From contig NZ_FUYV01000021.1 in NCBI RefSeq assembly GCF_900168165.1, positions 4,124 through 68,123 on the forward strand: a stretch of DNA of 64,000 bases. The letters are read 5' to 3'. A program made the translations under genes and the position numbers. This stretch comes from Alkalitalea saponilacus (GTDB lineage Bacteria > Bacteroidota > Bacteroidia > Bacteroidales > Marinilabiliaceae). Positions 25,875 to 34,346 of the stretch are shown in pieces. The first letter of the stretch is position 1; each line of letters opens with the position of its first letter. The notes beneath the pieces were generated by a model. That model was not told the DNA's origin, did not search any database, and saw only the letters and a program-made list of their open reading frames with translations.

Positions 25875-27356
25875 TTATTTTTTGGTTTGATTAGTAAGGT
25901 ACTGATGCATAGATGCAGCAGCTTTGCGTCCATCGCCCATGGCGAGGATCACTGTTGCCCCTCCCCTTACAATGTCTCCTCCTGCAAAAATATCCGGAAT
26001 GGAACTTTGCAATGTATCAGGGTCAACTTCGATGGTACCCCAACGACTTACCTTTAGTTGCGGTAATGACTGCGGTAAAATTGGGTTGGGAGACACACCA
26101 ACACTCACCACAACTGTGTCGGCATCAATGATGTATTCCGACCCATCCACAGCCACAGGCGACCGCCGTCCGCTGCTGTCCGGCTCCCCTAGTTCCATTC
26201 TCTGAACCCGGATCTGTTTAACCTTACCTTTATCATCACCAATATACTCAACAGGGTTGTTGAGGGTTAAAAACTCCACACCTTCCTCCTGTGCATGCTT
26301 TACCTCTTCAACTCTTGCAGGCATCTCTTCAAGCGAACGACGATAGATGATTGAGACCTTTTCAGCTCCAAGGCGAAGCGCGGTTCGCACTGAGTCCATG
26401 GCGGTGTTGCCACCACCAATTACGGCAACTTTTTTACCTCTTACAACGGGCGTATCCATACCTTGAGACGAAGCGCCCATGAGATTTATCCTGGTAAGGT
26501 ATTCATTTGAGCTTAATACACCCACCAAATTTTCGCCCGGAATATTCATAAATCTGGGTAATCCGGCTCCGCTACCCACGAAAAACCCTTTAAAACCTTC
26601 TTCTCTTAAGTCATCAATTGTGGCAGTTTTTCCAACAATAAAGTTGGTCTCAAACTTCACCCCCATTTTTCGTAAACTCTCAATTTCAACATCCACAATG
26701 CTGTTTGGAAGACGAAATTCAGGAATTCCATATTTCAGAACTCCACCGATCTCATGAAGCGCCTCCAGTATAACAACATCGTATCCAAGTTTAGCCATAT
26801 CACCTGCAAAAGCAAGGCCTGCAGGCCCGGAACCAATGACTGCCACTTTAATTCCATTGGAAGGAGCCACTTCGGGAATAGATATTTTTCCGCTTTGTTG
26901 CTCAAAGTCGGCAGCAAAACGTTCCAGATAACCAATAGCCACAGGTTCTGTGTTAAGTTTTAATTGGTAAAAACAGCTTGCTTCGCACTGCTTTTCTTGG
27001 GGGCATACCCGTCCACAAACAGCGGGCAAGGCATTGGTCTCCTTTAAAACTTTGGCAGCCTCTAAAAACTCTCCTCGTTCAATGTTCTTAACAAATTTTG
27101 GTATGTTGATCTCAACGGGACATCCTGAAATACAGGTAGGGTTGGCACAATCAATACAGCGGCTTGCCTCATTTATGGCCTGCTCAGGAGTTAATCCTGA
27201 GTTTACTTCAACATAAGAACGCGCCCGCTCTATAGGCGGCGCTTCAGGCATTTTTACTCTCGCCAAAGAGGTTCTCTCTTTGTTCTTTTTAGCTTTTCGT
27301 AAGTCGTCTCTCCAGGCAGCTGCACGCTCCTGCTTTAAATATTCGCTATTGTTCAT
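25875..27356 (-). CDS. NADPH-dependent glutamate synthase small-subunit-like / NfnB-type oxidoreductase
   Basis: This 493-residue flavoprotein has an N-terminal Fer4_20 domain with two cysteine clusters (CIDCANPTCISGCPVEI about 67-83, and CGRVCPQEKQCEASC about 113-127). An FAD fold (VAVIGSGPAGLAFAGDMAKLG, about 171-190) and an NADP fold (VAVIGGGNTAMDSVRTALRLG, about 310-330) follow. GltD and NfnB share this layout; no GltB-type large subunit is nearby. Its start overlaps by four bases the stop of the FAD/NAD reductase gene, the usual NfnA-NfnB order. In that setting the pair couples NADH, NADPH and ferredoxin by electron bifurcation. A cytoplasmic enzyme. The bifurcating role is inferred from context. 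Confidence 0.88.
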   Translation of the reverse strand: MNNSEYLKQERAAAWRDDLRKAKKNKERTSLARVKMPEAPPIERARSYVEVNSGLTPEQAINEASRCIDCANPTCISGCPVEINIPKFVKNIERGEFLEAAKVLKETNALPAVCGRVCPQEKQCEASCFYQLKLNTEPVAIGYLERFAADFEQQSGKISIPEVAPSNGIKVAVIGSGPAGLAFAGDMAKLGYDVVILEALHEIGGVLKYGIPEFRLPNSIVDVEIESLRKMGVKFETNFIVGKTATIDDLREEGFKGFFVGSGAGLPRFMNIPGENLVGVLSSNEYLTRINLMGASSQGMDTPVVRGKKVAVIGGGNTAMDSVRTALRLGAEKVSIIYRRSLEEMPARVEEVKHAQEEGVEFLTLNNPVEYIGDDKGKVKQIRVQRMELGEPDSSGRRSPVAVDGSEYIIDADTVVVSVGVSPNPILPQSLPQLKVSRWGTIEVDPDTLQSSIPDIFAGGDIVRGGATVILAMGDGRKAAASMHQYLTNQTKK

Positions 27357-28195
27357 GCCTTTCCTTTATTTTTTGAAACACAGAGATATTGCTCGTCTGC
27401 TTTGATTTCATCTTCACGATATCCGCTTAACCTCATCAACATCTCATCAAAATCAACTTCATGGGCATCAAATTCAGGTCCGTCCACGCATACAAAACGG
27501 GTTTTTCCACCAACCGTTACACGACAAGCTCCGCACATACCGGTGCCATCAACCATGATGGTATTCAAACTGGCTATGGATGGAATATTATGTTTTTTAG
27601 TGGTTAATGCAGCAAACTTCATCATGATTCCAGGGCCAATGATCACAGCCTGATCTATTTTTTCCCTGTTGATGACCTCTTCCATCCCCTCGGTTATAAG
27701 CCCCTTTTTCCCATAAGAGCCATCATCAGTCATTACAATCACCTCATCGGAATGTTGACGAATCTGATCCTCCAGGATTATTAAATCCTTACTCCGGGCA
27801 GCAATCACTGAAATAACTTTGTTTCCAGCCTTTTTCAACTCTTCTACGATCGGTAATAAAGGCGCAACTCCAACACCTCCTCCACAAGCCAATATGGTTC
27901 CAAAATTTTCAACATGAGTGGCCTGTCCAAGAGGTCCAACCAAATCAGTCACCTCATCACCCACCTCCAGTTCAGTAATTTTTCGCGAGGAAACGCCTAC
28001 TTTCTGAACCACTAAGGTGATGGTTCCTCTTTCAACATTCGCCGTTGAAATGGTCAATGGAATCCTCTCACCGGTGTTTCCAACCCGAACCATCACAAAA
28101 TGTCCGGCACGTCGTGCTTTCGCAATCCGAGGAGCTTCAATTTCCAGACTGACTACATTTTCGGAGTAATAATGCTTACTTATGACTTTGTTCAT
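27353..28195 (-). CDS. ferredoxin-NADP+ reductase-like FAD/NAD subunit (NfnA/SudB type)
   Basis: The 280-residue protein has an FAD-binding barrel (RRAGHFVMVRVG, ERIPLTIS at about 28-50) and an NAD-binding fold (ILACGGGVGVAPLLPIVEEL, about 100-119). A cysteine cluster for a 2Fe-2S centre, DGTGMCGACRVTVGGKTRFVC (C at about 217, 220 and 232), follows. This is the dihydroorotate dehydrogenase electron-transfer/sulfide dehydrogenase subunit family that includes NfnA. It is first in the three-gene unit, overlapping the NfnB-like gene by four bases. A perfect 11-bp inverted repeat lies 28 bases before its start. Cytoplasmic. Confidence 0.88.
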   Translation of the reverse strand: MNKVISKHYYSENVVSLEIEAPRIAKARRAGHFVMVRVGNTGERIPLTISTANVERGTITLVVQKVGVSSRKITELEVGDEVTDLVGPLGQATHVENFGTILACGGGVGVAPLLPIVEELKKAGNKVISVIAARSKDLIILEDQIRQHSDEVIVMTDDGSYGKKGLITEGMEEVINREKIDQAVIIGPGIMMKFAALTTKKHNIPSIASLNTIMVDGTGMCGACRVTVGGKTRFVCVDGPEFDAHEVDFDEMLMRLSGYREDEIKADEQYLCVSKNKGKA

Positions 28196-28222
28196 TTCTA
28201 TAAAGTTTTCTTTTCAGTGTCA

Positions 28223-28245
28223 GAATCCTGTTTAAAACAGGATTC
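28223..28245. promoter_or_regulatory. perfect inverted repeat upstream of the nfnA-like gene
   Basis: GAATCCTGTTT at 28223-28233 is mirrored by AAACAGGATTC at 28235-28245 around one central base. It lies 28 bases before the ATG at 28195. It could be an operator, a leader hairpin or part of an intergenic repeat; sequence alone does not decide. The rest of 28246-28500 shows nothing else. Confidence 0.4.
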
Positions 28246-28504
28246 AGCCCTACAAACCATGTGGTAGGAGTACTATAATGTAGTTACAAAATATTATTGA
28301 AAAATATATTTCCAATGACAATTCGCATAAAAATCACGCAAAATTAGTGAATATTCATTTCTTATACATGGGTTATGCCGGAGATTAAAGTTATTTACAA
28401 TCATTCTAAATACTGAACGTATAAAGAGGCCTTCTTTTACCGGAAACCTTTAAAACTTTTTGCATTTCAGAATCTGGCCCTTAGCAAAAGATAAAGAAAA
28501 ATCA

Positions 28505-28538
28505 TAAAAAAAGCCTTAAACTCAGTGAATTTAAGGCT
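28505..28538 (-). terminator. intrinsic terminator after the SUI1-like gene
   Basis: Arms 28512-28520 and 28530-28538 pair perfectly over 9 bp with a 9-base loop. On the minus strand the stem is followed by TTTTTT. It lies 20 bases past the stop at 28559. Confidence 0.85.
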
Positions 28539-28558
28539 ATTAAATATGTAATAAGAAA

Positions 28559-28903
28559 TTATCCGCCGGCTTTAACGGCATTATATCCTTTTGATAAGAG
28601 CCAAGTAAGAATCTTCTCCCTGCAATCGCCTTGAATCAGGATTTCCCCATCCTTTGAACTTCCACCCGCCCCACACAAATTTTTTAACGATTTTTCCAAA
28701 TCTTTTAAATCATCCGGATGGCCTGTAAAATTAGTAATCAGCGTAACAACTTTACCTTTTCGTTGCTTTTTATCCAGCCAAACTTTTAGCTTTTGTTGAG
28801 AAGGAGGAGGTGTTTCTATGTTCTCTTCCTCCTGTTCGTAATCATAATCGGGGTTGGTACTAAAAATGATCCCACCGGCAGATTTTCGATTTTTTTTTGA
28901 CAT
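28559..28903 (-). CDS. SUI1/eIF1-family translation factor (YciH-like)
   Basis: The 114-residue protein has an N-terminal polar tail and a SUI1 domain. The pattern is KGKVVTLITNFTGHPDDLKDLEK (about 49-71), then CGAGGSSKDGEILIQGD (about 77-93) and a C-terminal LLSKGYNAVKAGG. Bacterial members (YciH) bind the ribosome near the P site and affect start selection in vitro; their role in cells is not settled. It is the last gene of an operon with two ROK proteins (six bases after the second) and is followed by a terminator. Confidence 0.9.
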   Translation of the reverse strand: MSKKNRKSAGGIIFSTNPDYDYEQEEENIETPPPSQQKLKVWLDKKQRKGKVVTLITNFTGHPDDLKDLEKSLKNLCGAGGSSKDGEILIQGDCREKILTWLLSKGYNAVKAGG

Positions 28904-28909
28904 GACTAT

Positions 28910-29785
28910 CTAAATTTTCTTTTCAGCATCGAAATAGAGAGCGGCAGCTCCAAGTACAGCAACATCCTGTTTTTCACTTACGTCAATTCGCAACTTTTCG
29001 ATGGCTTTTTCGAAAGGATGTTTTCTTATGGTTTTCCACATATACGGTTCAAAATAAGGAAAAAATCTGGTAATATCGCCCCCGATAATGATACACTCAG
29101 GATCAATAGCGAATAAAATGGTTTTAATAAAATTTCCGAAATCATAACCAAACTGTTCTAAAATTGCCAGAGCAATTTTATCCTCCTTTTTTGCTCTTTT
29201 GAAAAGAGCATTGGGCTTTAAGCCATACTTCAATTCAAAATAACTTTGAGTACAATAGTATTCATAATTATGATCCCGGTATGAAATATAACCGAATTCT
29301 CCTGCACCGCAGTTAGTTCCGGAATACAACCGATTATCGGCAATGATGCCCACTCCCAGTCCTTCTCCGGCAAATATGACAGCCAGATTATTGTACTTCC
29401 ATCCTTTACCGTAATATTTTTCGCCAACAGCAAAGCAGTTGGCATCATTGTTCACATAAATCTCTTTCTTAAAATGAGCTTTTAATAAGTCGCCCAAATA
29501 AACCTTTCGCCACGATGGAATGTGTTCAACATTGTAAACAATTCCCTGCTCCACATCAACCATACTTGGAACTCCAATGCCAATACCGGCAATTTCAGGG
29601 GTAAACACGGACTCTATGGTCTTAATCAACTGGTTAAGAACATCCTCTTCTCCGGCGTAATTATCAACTTCAACTGTTACCATCTCCTCTACAGTGTCAT
29701 TTGAAACCCTTCCGACTTTTAGTGTTTTTCCTCCCAGAAAAACACCAACCACAGGCTTATTTGTATGCGACAAATCCCTAAGCAT
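28910..29785 (-). CDS. ROK-family paralogue with degenerate phosphate motif
   Basis: This 291-residue protein is clearly a paralogue of its upstream neighbour. It keeps the central motifs YVNNDANCFAVGEKYYG and NCGAGEFGY. However, the N-terminal ATP-phosphate motif DLGGTN is FLGGKT here (F16, K20), and the second phosphate loop GTGLG is GEGLG. The loss of the first Asp suggests reduced or no kinase activity. It also lacks the CXCGXXGC zinc motif common in ROK. It overlaps the first ROK gene by eight bases and is followed after six bases by the SUI1-like gene. It could be a regulatory partner or sensor for the active paralogue; that is inference. Confidence 0.8.
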   Translation of the reverse strand: MLRDLSHTNKPVVGVFLGGKTLKVGRVSNDTVEEMVTVEVDNYAGEEDVLNQLIKTIESVFTPEIAGIGIGVPSMVDVEQGIVYNVEHIPSWRKVYLGDLLKAHFKKEIYVNNDANCFAVGEKYYGKGWKYNNLAVIFAGEGLGVGIIADNRLYSGTNCGAGEFGYISYRDHNYEYYCTQSYFELKYGLKPNALFKRAKKEDKIALAILEQFGYDFGNFIKTILFAIDPECIIIGGDITRFFPYFEPYMWKTIRKHPFEKAIEKLRIDVSEKQDVAVLGAAALYFDAEKKI

Positions 29786-30653
29786 ATTTATAGTTGTTTT
29801 CTATTAATTGCTGTTTATTAAAATTAAGAGCAGCTGCTCCCAAAATGGCAATTTCCGGCATCTGAGAAGGTTTAATTACGAGTTTCTCAACAACGCCCGA
29901 ATACGGGAAAGTTGCCAACTCTTCTTTCATGGTTTTTTCATAATATGAAAAAGATTTAGACACCGATCCTCCAATGATAATGGCAGCAGGATCAATGGCA
30001 AATATAATACTTTTAATAGCATTGGCCAGATGTTTTCCATATTCTGCAAAAAGATTAAGCGCCTGTTCGTCTCCGCTATCTGCCCTTCTTGCGACATCAG
30101 CTCCATCCAAACCAGCCTTGTTTTTAAAAAACTGGCCACTACAATAGAATTCATAATTCTCTTCCAAATATGGAATCATACCAAATTCACCGGCTCCGCA
30201 GTTTTGATCGGGTAATAGATGTCCCCATTTTATAATGCCGGCACCAAGTCCGGTTCCGGTTATCAAGCCTACAAAATCGTCAAACTCTTTACCTGCCCCA
30301 TAGAATCGCTCGCCAACGGCAAAACAGTTGGCATCGTTATTCACAAAAACAGGCACCTTAAAATGATCTGATAATATGGTACCAACAGCAACCTCTTTCC
30401 ATGAAGGGATGTTTTGAATATCATAAACAACCCCGGTTTTGGAATCAACCACACCAGGTACACCTATCCCGATCCCTTCCACCTCAGAAGAAAAAACATT
30501 TGATATGACTTCTATCAATTGATCCATAACCTCTTTCCAATTTTCCGTTACCGGAACAGGTGAGGCAAACACCTTCTCAATAATGCCATCACATACAAGA
30601 CCGGCGCGCATATTAGTGCCACCCAAATCTACTCCAATTAGCTTTTTATCCAT
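29778..30653 (-). CDS. ROK-family sugar kinase, probably glucokinase-like
   Basis: The 291-residue protein has the ROK kinase set: GVDLGGTNMRAGLV (about 7-20) for ATP phosphate, FVNNDANCFAVGERFYG with the catalytic Asp (about 108-124), VGLITGTGLGAGII (about 128-141) and NCGAGEFGMI for sugar binding. The cysteine zinc motif of classical ROK is absent, as in some glucokinases. There is no N-terminal DNA-binding domain, so it is an enzyme and not a repressor. It would phosphorylate glucose or another hexose in the cytoplasm. It heads a three-gene operon with a degenerate paralogue and a SUI1-like protein. The carbohydrate island starts just downstream of a terminator on its other side. Confidence 0.87.
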   Translation of the reverse strand: MDKKLIGVDLGGTNMRAGLVCDGIIEKVFASPVPVTENWKEVMDQLIEVISNVFSSEVEGIGIGVPGVVDSKTGVVYDIQNIPSWKEVAVGTILSDHFKVPVFVNNDANCFAVGERFYGAGKEFDDFVGLITGTGLGAGIIKWGHLLPDQNCGAGEFGMIPYLEENYEFYCSGQFFKNKAGLDGADVARRADSGDEQALNLFAEYGKHLANAIKSIIFAIDPAAIIIGGSVSKSFSYYEKTMKEELATFPYSGVVEKLVIKPSQMPEIAILGAAALNFNKQQLIENNYKYA

Positions 30654-30814
30654 CTATTTATCATTTAGTTATTCCCGCAGCCAAGATTAAATACAACTGA
30701 TTAAAAATGTGATGCTTTACTATCCTAAGTTACAAAAAAATTGTAAGTATAAATTTTTCATCAATGTCATGATTTAATCTATGACTCCATCCTGTTTATT
30801 TGTGAGTAAGAAAT

Positions 30815-30850
30815 TGAACGTAAAGAATCATAAATGATTCTTTACGTTCA
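30815..30850 (-). terminator. hairpin terminator after the GH2 gene
   Basis: Perfect 16-bp arms at 30815-30830 and 30835-30850 with a 4-base loop lie 40 bases past the GH2 stop. The following minus-strand sequence is only moderately T-rich (AATTTCTT). Confidence 0.7.
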
Positions 30851-30890
30851 TGCCCCTAACCAAAAACTCCCACAAAATTTGCAATCATTT

Positions 30891-33539
30891 TTACTGTACA
30901 ATAATGTTACTTCCCTGCAATGTGACCGTAAGAGAATCACCATTAATACCTTTTGCTCCTACAGAGCCCTTAATAACTCTTTTTTCTCCGGGCAATAAAC
31001 TTATATAATTATCATCCCAAAATACTGGTAAAACAGGCTCCATGGTATTTTTATCTACGATTTGATACTCGGCAAAGAAGGCAATTACGTCAGCCTGATT
31101 TTCAAGATTAACGGTAAAAATGAACTCATCGTCATATTTTTTCACATCGTAACTAAAAATGACGTTTGCCTGAGGCATGTTTTGGATCTGCGTTAGGTCG
31201 GCATGTTGCTTATTAGGAGTCCAATACCATGTTGTACGATCAAAATCCGGAACATCATCCACTGTTGACAACCAGTAAAAATTATTGGCAATTTCATTAC
31301 CAGCATCATCTTTTAACCTGAGATCCAGAAACCAGGTGGTTGATGGAATATTTAACCCGGGCATTTCTACAACCATTTTTGCTGAATTTGCGTCAATATT
31401 GGTGGTAAGACCAGTTTCAAACAATAGGTTTGAATTCAAATCAAAAGCCTTAACCGCAACATTTAGATTTTGTTGAGATTCCAGAAAATCGTTATTTAGA
31501 TAGATATTACCGTTGCCATAATTATAAATGAGAGTAAGCGGTGCAGCAGCTTTGCGTGTTCCATAAAATGCACCGGTTGGCATAAGATAATAGTCGAACA
31601 GTTGCCAGTAAAAAGTAGGCCATGCGCTATTAAACATCCATTGAACAACCCCCGTGCTGTTGTATTTATTTACAGAGAAAGCTTCAAACATCGGACGAAT
31701 GGCTTCATAGCTTGCCATCTGGTTGACAAACAGAAAATCCTCCAGATAATTAAACTCGCCATAGCGGGCATGAAATGCTCCCAAATAACGATCAAGATTT
31801 TCGAATTGGTTTCGGCCACTGTAGTATAACCAAACATCGTCCACCGGCCATAAATGCTCCTCGGGAATCATTTTCCTGATACTGGAAAGAGGAGGTATTT
31901 GAGGACCTGGTCCAACTTCGGTATTAAAACCAAAAGCTCCTCCATAACGCTCATCTATGTACCAATAAACCGGCGCAACCCAATCATATGGACCTTCCAT
32001 TTTAACCCCTGTAGGACCACTGATAATACTCTGCCTGGGATCAGAATCGCCCATGAGCATGGCGCCTCCACAATAGCTTAAAATGGGACGTGTAGTATCT
32101 GCTTTGGCCATTCTTTCATTCAGCATCACTTCCAGAGAAGGGCGAGGCAGTTTGTCACTTCCATAAGTCCAGATTGCGACACTCGGATGACGACGGTGCC
32201 ACAGCACTTGGTCTCGGTAATTGTTGGCATGCAATGTTTTTGCTTCTTCTCCGCGTATTGAGACATAATCATCATGCGGAATTCCGATATATGATTCCCA
32301 TTCCCAATGGGCAGTCCATCCCAGCATCAGAAGCAGTCCCAGCTCGTCGGCAGTTTCCATAATGGTTCTGTTTCTGCCCCAGAAACTCTCCAGACGAATT
32401 GAGTTCAGATTTACATGTTGCGCATATTTCAACTGGTCAATAACCTTCTGATCGCTATCTGCGAGTAAAATATCATCCACCCATCCGGCACTTTTAACAA
32501 CCAATTTCTGACCATTCACTTTAAATCCTCTATATCGGTTCTCATTCCAAAAATCTTCAATCTCCCTAATCCCAAACCGAAATTCATCCCTGTCGGTCAG
32601 CCTATTATCCACTAAAACTTCCAATTCCAAATCGTATAAAGCCTGTTCGCCCATATTATTAGGCCACCACAGTCTTGGATTTTTCATATGCAGTTCCGGA
32701 AATTGACCAGGCCTGAAGAATATCTCTCTGGTTTCTCCCGGGTTTAACCGAACTTCCTTTTTCAAATGTAGGATATCAAAATTTGCAGTTATTTCAGCTC
32801 TTTGCTCAACCCCGGAATGATTGGTAAGATATGTTGAAATGGTTACCTCAGCCTCATCCAAAGTCTCCTTATTAACTTTGGTAACGACATTTGAGTGGCG
32901 CATGGATACAGGCCCTGATTGCTTTAAGGTAACATCACGCCAAATCCCCATCAAATTATCCGCAGGTTTAGGATTCCAGTCAACAAAACCTTTGCTAACA
33001 TCCACACCAAACACAGGAGGGATAATTTCTATGGCCAGATGGTTTTCTCCTTGAACCACCAATTCACTCACATCAAAATTCCATACTCCGTATGATCCCT
33101 GAATTAAATCATCACCAGCTACTTTTTGACCATTGAGCCAGACATTGGCTTTAAAGTTGATTCCATTTAATGTGATCTGGAAAAAATCCTTTCCGGGTTC
33201 TGTATTTACATTAAATGTGGTTCTGTACCACCATGGTACCTGATAAGGTACTGTGTCCATTTGCTCCAGCACACCGAATTCAAACAAATCGGGAAACTTT
33301 CCGTTTTGCTGCAATCCATGCATCACGGTAGCAGGTAATGTTACCGGGTATCCAAAGGAACGATCAAAGTCTGCTCCCGATATTTCGGAACCCGTTGCAT
33401 TCAGCCCCTCAGAGGAAAAAAGCTGCCAGCCTTTGTCAAGGTTTCTTTCAAAAACTGTTTCATTGTAATCTGTAGTACAAGAAAACAGCATAAAAAAACT
33501 TGCCGTTGCAATTTGTAAAAAAATAGATTTTTTTTTCAT
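30891..33539 (-). CDS. GH2 glycoside hydrolase lipoprotein, exo-beta-glucosaminidase/mannosidase-like
   Basis: The 882-residue protein has a lipoprotein signal (lipobox cysteine in FMLFSCTTDY, C21). The GH2 order follows: sugar-binding jelly roll (about 40-220, with WLNGQKVAGDDLIQGSYGVWNFDVSEL), Ig-like domain, TIM barrel (about 340-640) and C-terminal beta domains. The pattern VDWNPKPADNLMGIWRDV and the catalytic segments TYGSDKLPRPSLE and FNTEVGPGPQIP match the CsxA-type exo-beta-D-glucosaminidase branch. There, the Asp of GSD and the Glu of NTE act as acid and nucleophile. It would sit on the cell surface or in the periplasm and remove a terminal beta-linked sugar. The exact sugar is uncertain. 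A LacI-type operator over a promoter lies about 290 bases upstream. Confidence 0.88.
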   Translation of the reverse strand: MKKKSIFLQIATASFFMLFSCTTDYNETVFERNLDKGWQLFSSEGLNATGSEISGADFDRSFGYPVTLPATVMHGLQQNGKFPDLFEFGVLEQMDTVPYQVPWWYRTTFNVNTEPGKDFFQITLNGINFKANVWLNGQKVAGDDLIQGSYGVWNFDVSELVVQGENHLAIEIIPPVFGVDVSKGFVDWNPKPADNLMGIWRDVTLKQSGPVSMRHSNVVTKVNKETLDEAEVTISTYLTNHSGVEQRAEITANFDILHLKKEVRLNPGETREIFFRPGQFPELHMKNPRLWWPNNMGEQALYDLELEVLVDNRLTDRDEFRFGIREIEDFWNENRYRGFKVNGQKLVVKSAGWVDDILLADSDQKVIDQLKYAQHVNLNSIRLESFWGRNRTIMETADELGLLLMLGWTAHWEWESYIGIPHDDYVSIRGEEAKTLHANNYRDQVLWHRRHPSVAIWTYGSDKLPRPSLEVMLNERMAKADTTRPILSYCGGAMLMGDSDPRQSIISGPTGVKMEGPYDWVAPVYWYIDERYGGAFGFNTEVGPGPQIPPLSSIRKMIPEEHLWPVDDVWLYYSGRNQFENLDRYLGAFHARYGEFNYLEDFLFVNQMASYEAIRPMFEAFSVNKYNSTGVVQWMFNSAWPTFYWQLFDYYLMPTGAFYGTRKAAAPLTLIYNYGNGNIYLNNDFLESQQNLNVAVKAFDLNSNLLFETGLTTNIDANSAKMVVEMPGLNIPSTTWFLDLRLKDDAGNEIANNFYWLSTVDDVPDFDRTTWYWTPNKQHADLTQIQNMPQANVIFSYDVKKYDDEFIFTVNLENQADVIAFFAEYQIVDKNTMEPVLPVFWDDNYISLLPGEKRVIKGSVGAKGINGDSLTVTLQGSNIIVQ

Positions 33540-34346
33540 ATGTGAAAATTTAGTTTGTTCATTGCGATCCAGCTAATATCAAGAAATCATCCTACATATT
33601 AAAAAAGCTATTAAGCATAGTCAATATCAATTCAAATGATCTTTTTTCATGTGTCTATAATTTGTTTTTAAAGTTGCTCCCGAAGCCTCTGGAGAACTCG
33701 CCAATCCAGTCATTGCTGACTTCGACCGAACTCAGCACATCGCCTGTGTGAGAAAGTCTTTGACATCGTCGATCTACCGATTCTCATGTTTGGTTTCAAT
33801 GATCCAAATTACATTCGAACTACAAAAGTAGAAAAGAAATTACAATTATGCAAGCGCTTGCCCTTTTATAAACAAATAAATAATAATTGTTTCTTGTTTT
33901 CCGGATAGAACACCCATATTAATATGCAGATTAAATAGTCGACTCCAATTTGTTTTAGATAAATGAAAAGTAGAAGATCATTAAAATTATGTGACCACGA
34001 AAGAGGATGTTTAATTGAATGTTACATTGCAGAAGGTTCTCAAAATTTTTAAACATCGTCCTCTCAGTATTCTCGCAAGCGACAAAATCTCATGCTATCA
34101 GTTCGAACCCAATAGATTAAGTCGCTTAATTTATTGAAGATCTGTTCGTATGCTCATAGATCAATACAGAAGGTTTAAATTCAAATAACAATAAATTGAA
34201 AGTCCATTGTTTAACAGAGTAAAAACTCATCAAAAACAGATGAATTAACAACAATTATGGATCTACTATTACAATTTATATCCTAAGAAGAAATATGGAC
34301 GAGAATTATAATGGAGGAAAAGCTAACACAATCTTATTTAGGTTAA
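33540..34346. other. long intergenic region between GH2 and lacI-type gene
   Basis: No gene is supported. It holds the promoter and operator at 33823-33861 and an imperfect inverted repeat at 34003-34013 with 34050-34063. A GC-richer patch at about 33690-33800 contains an imperfect palindrome (CTGACTTCG/CGAACTCAG). The patch could be a repeat remnant. The rest is AT-rich. Confidence 0.5.
33823..33861 (-). promoter_or_regulatory. promoter overlapped by LacI-type operator
   Basis: GCAAGCGCTTGC (33850-33861) is a perfect 12-bp palindrome of the LacI-family operator type, with the AGCGCT centre known from CelR-like sites. Its CTTG half falls where a -33 box would be, 20 bases before TACTTTTG (33823-33830), a good TAnnTTTG -7 box. 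A repressor bound here would block the promoter. The adjacent LacI-family gene at 34347-35360 is the obvious candidate regulator, and the GH2 gene the likely target, though the leader would be about 275 bases. Confidence 0.5.
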
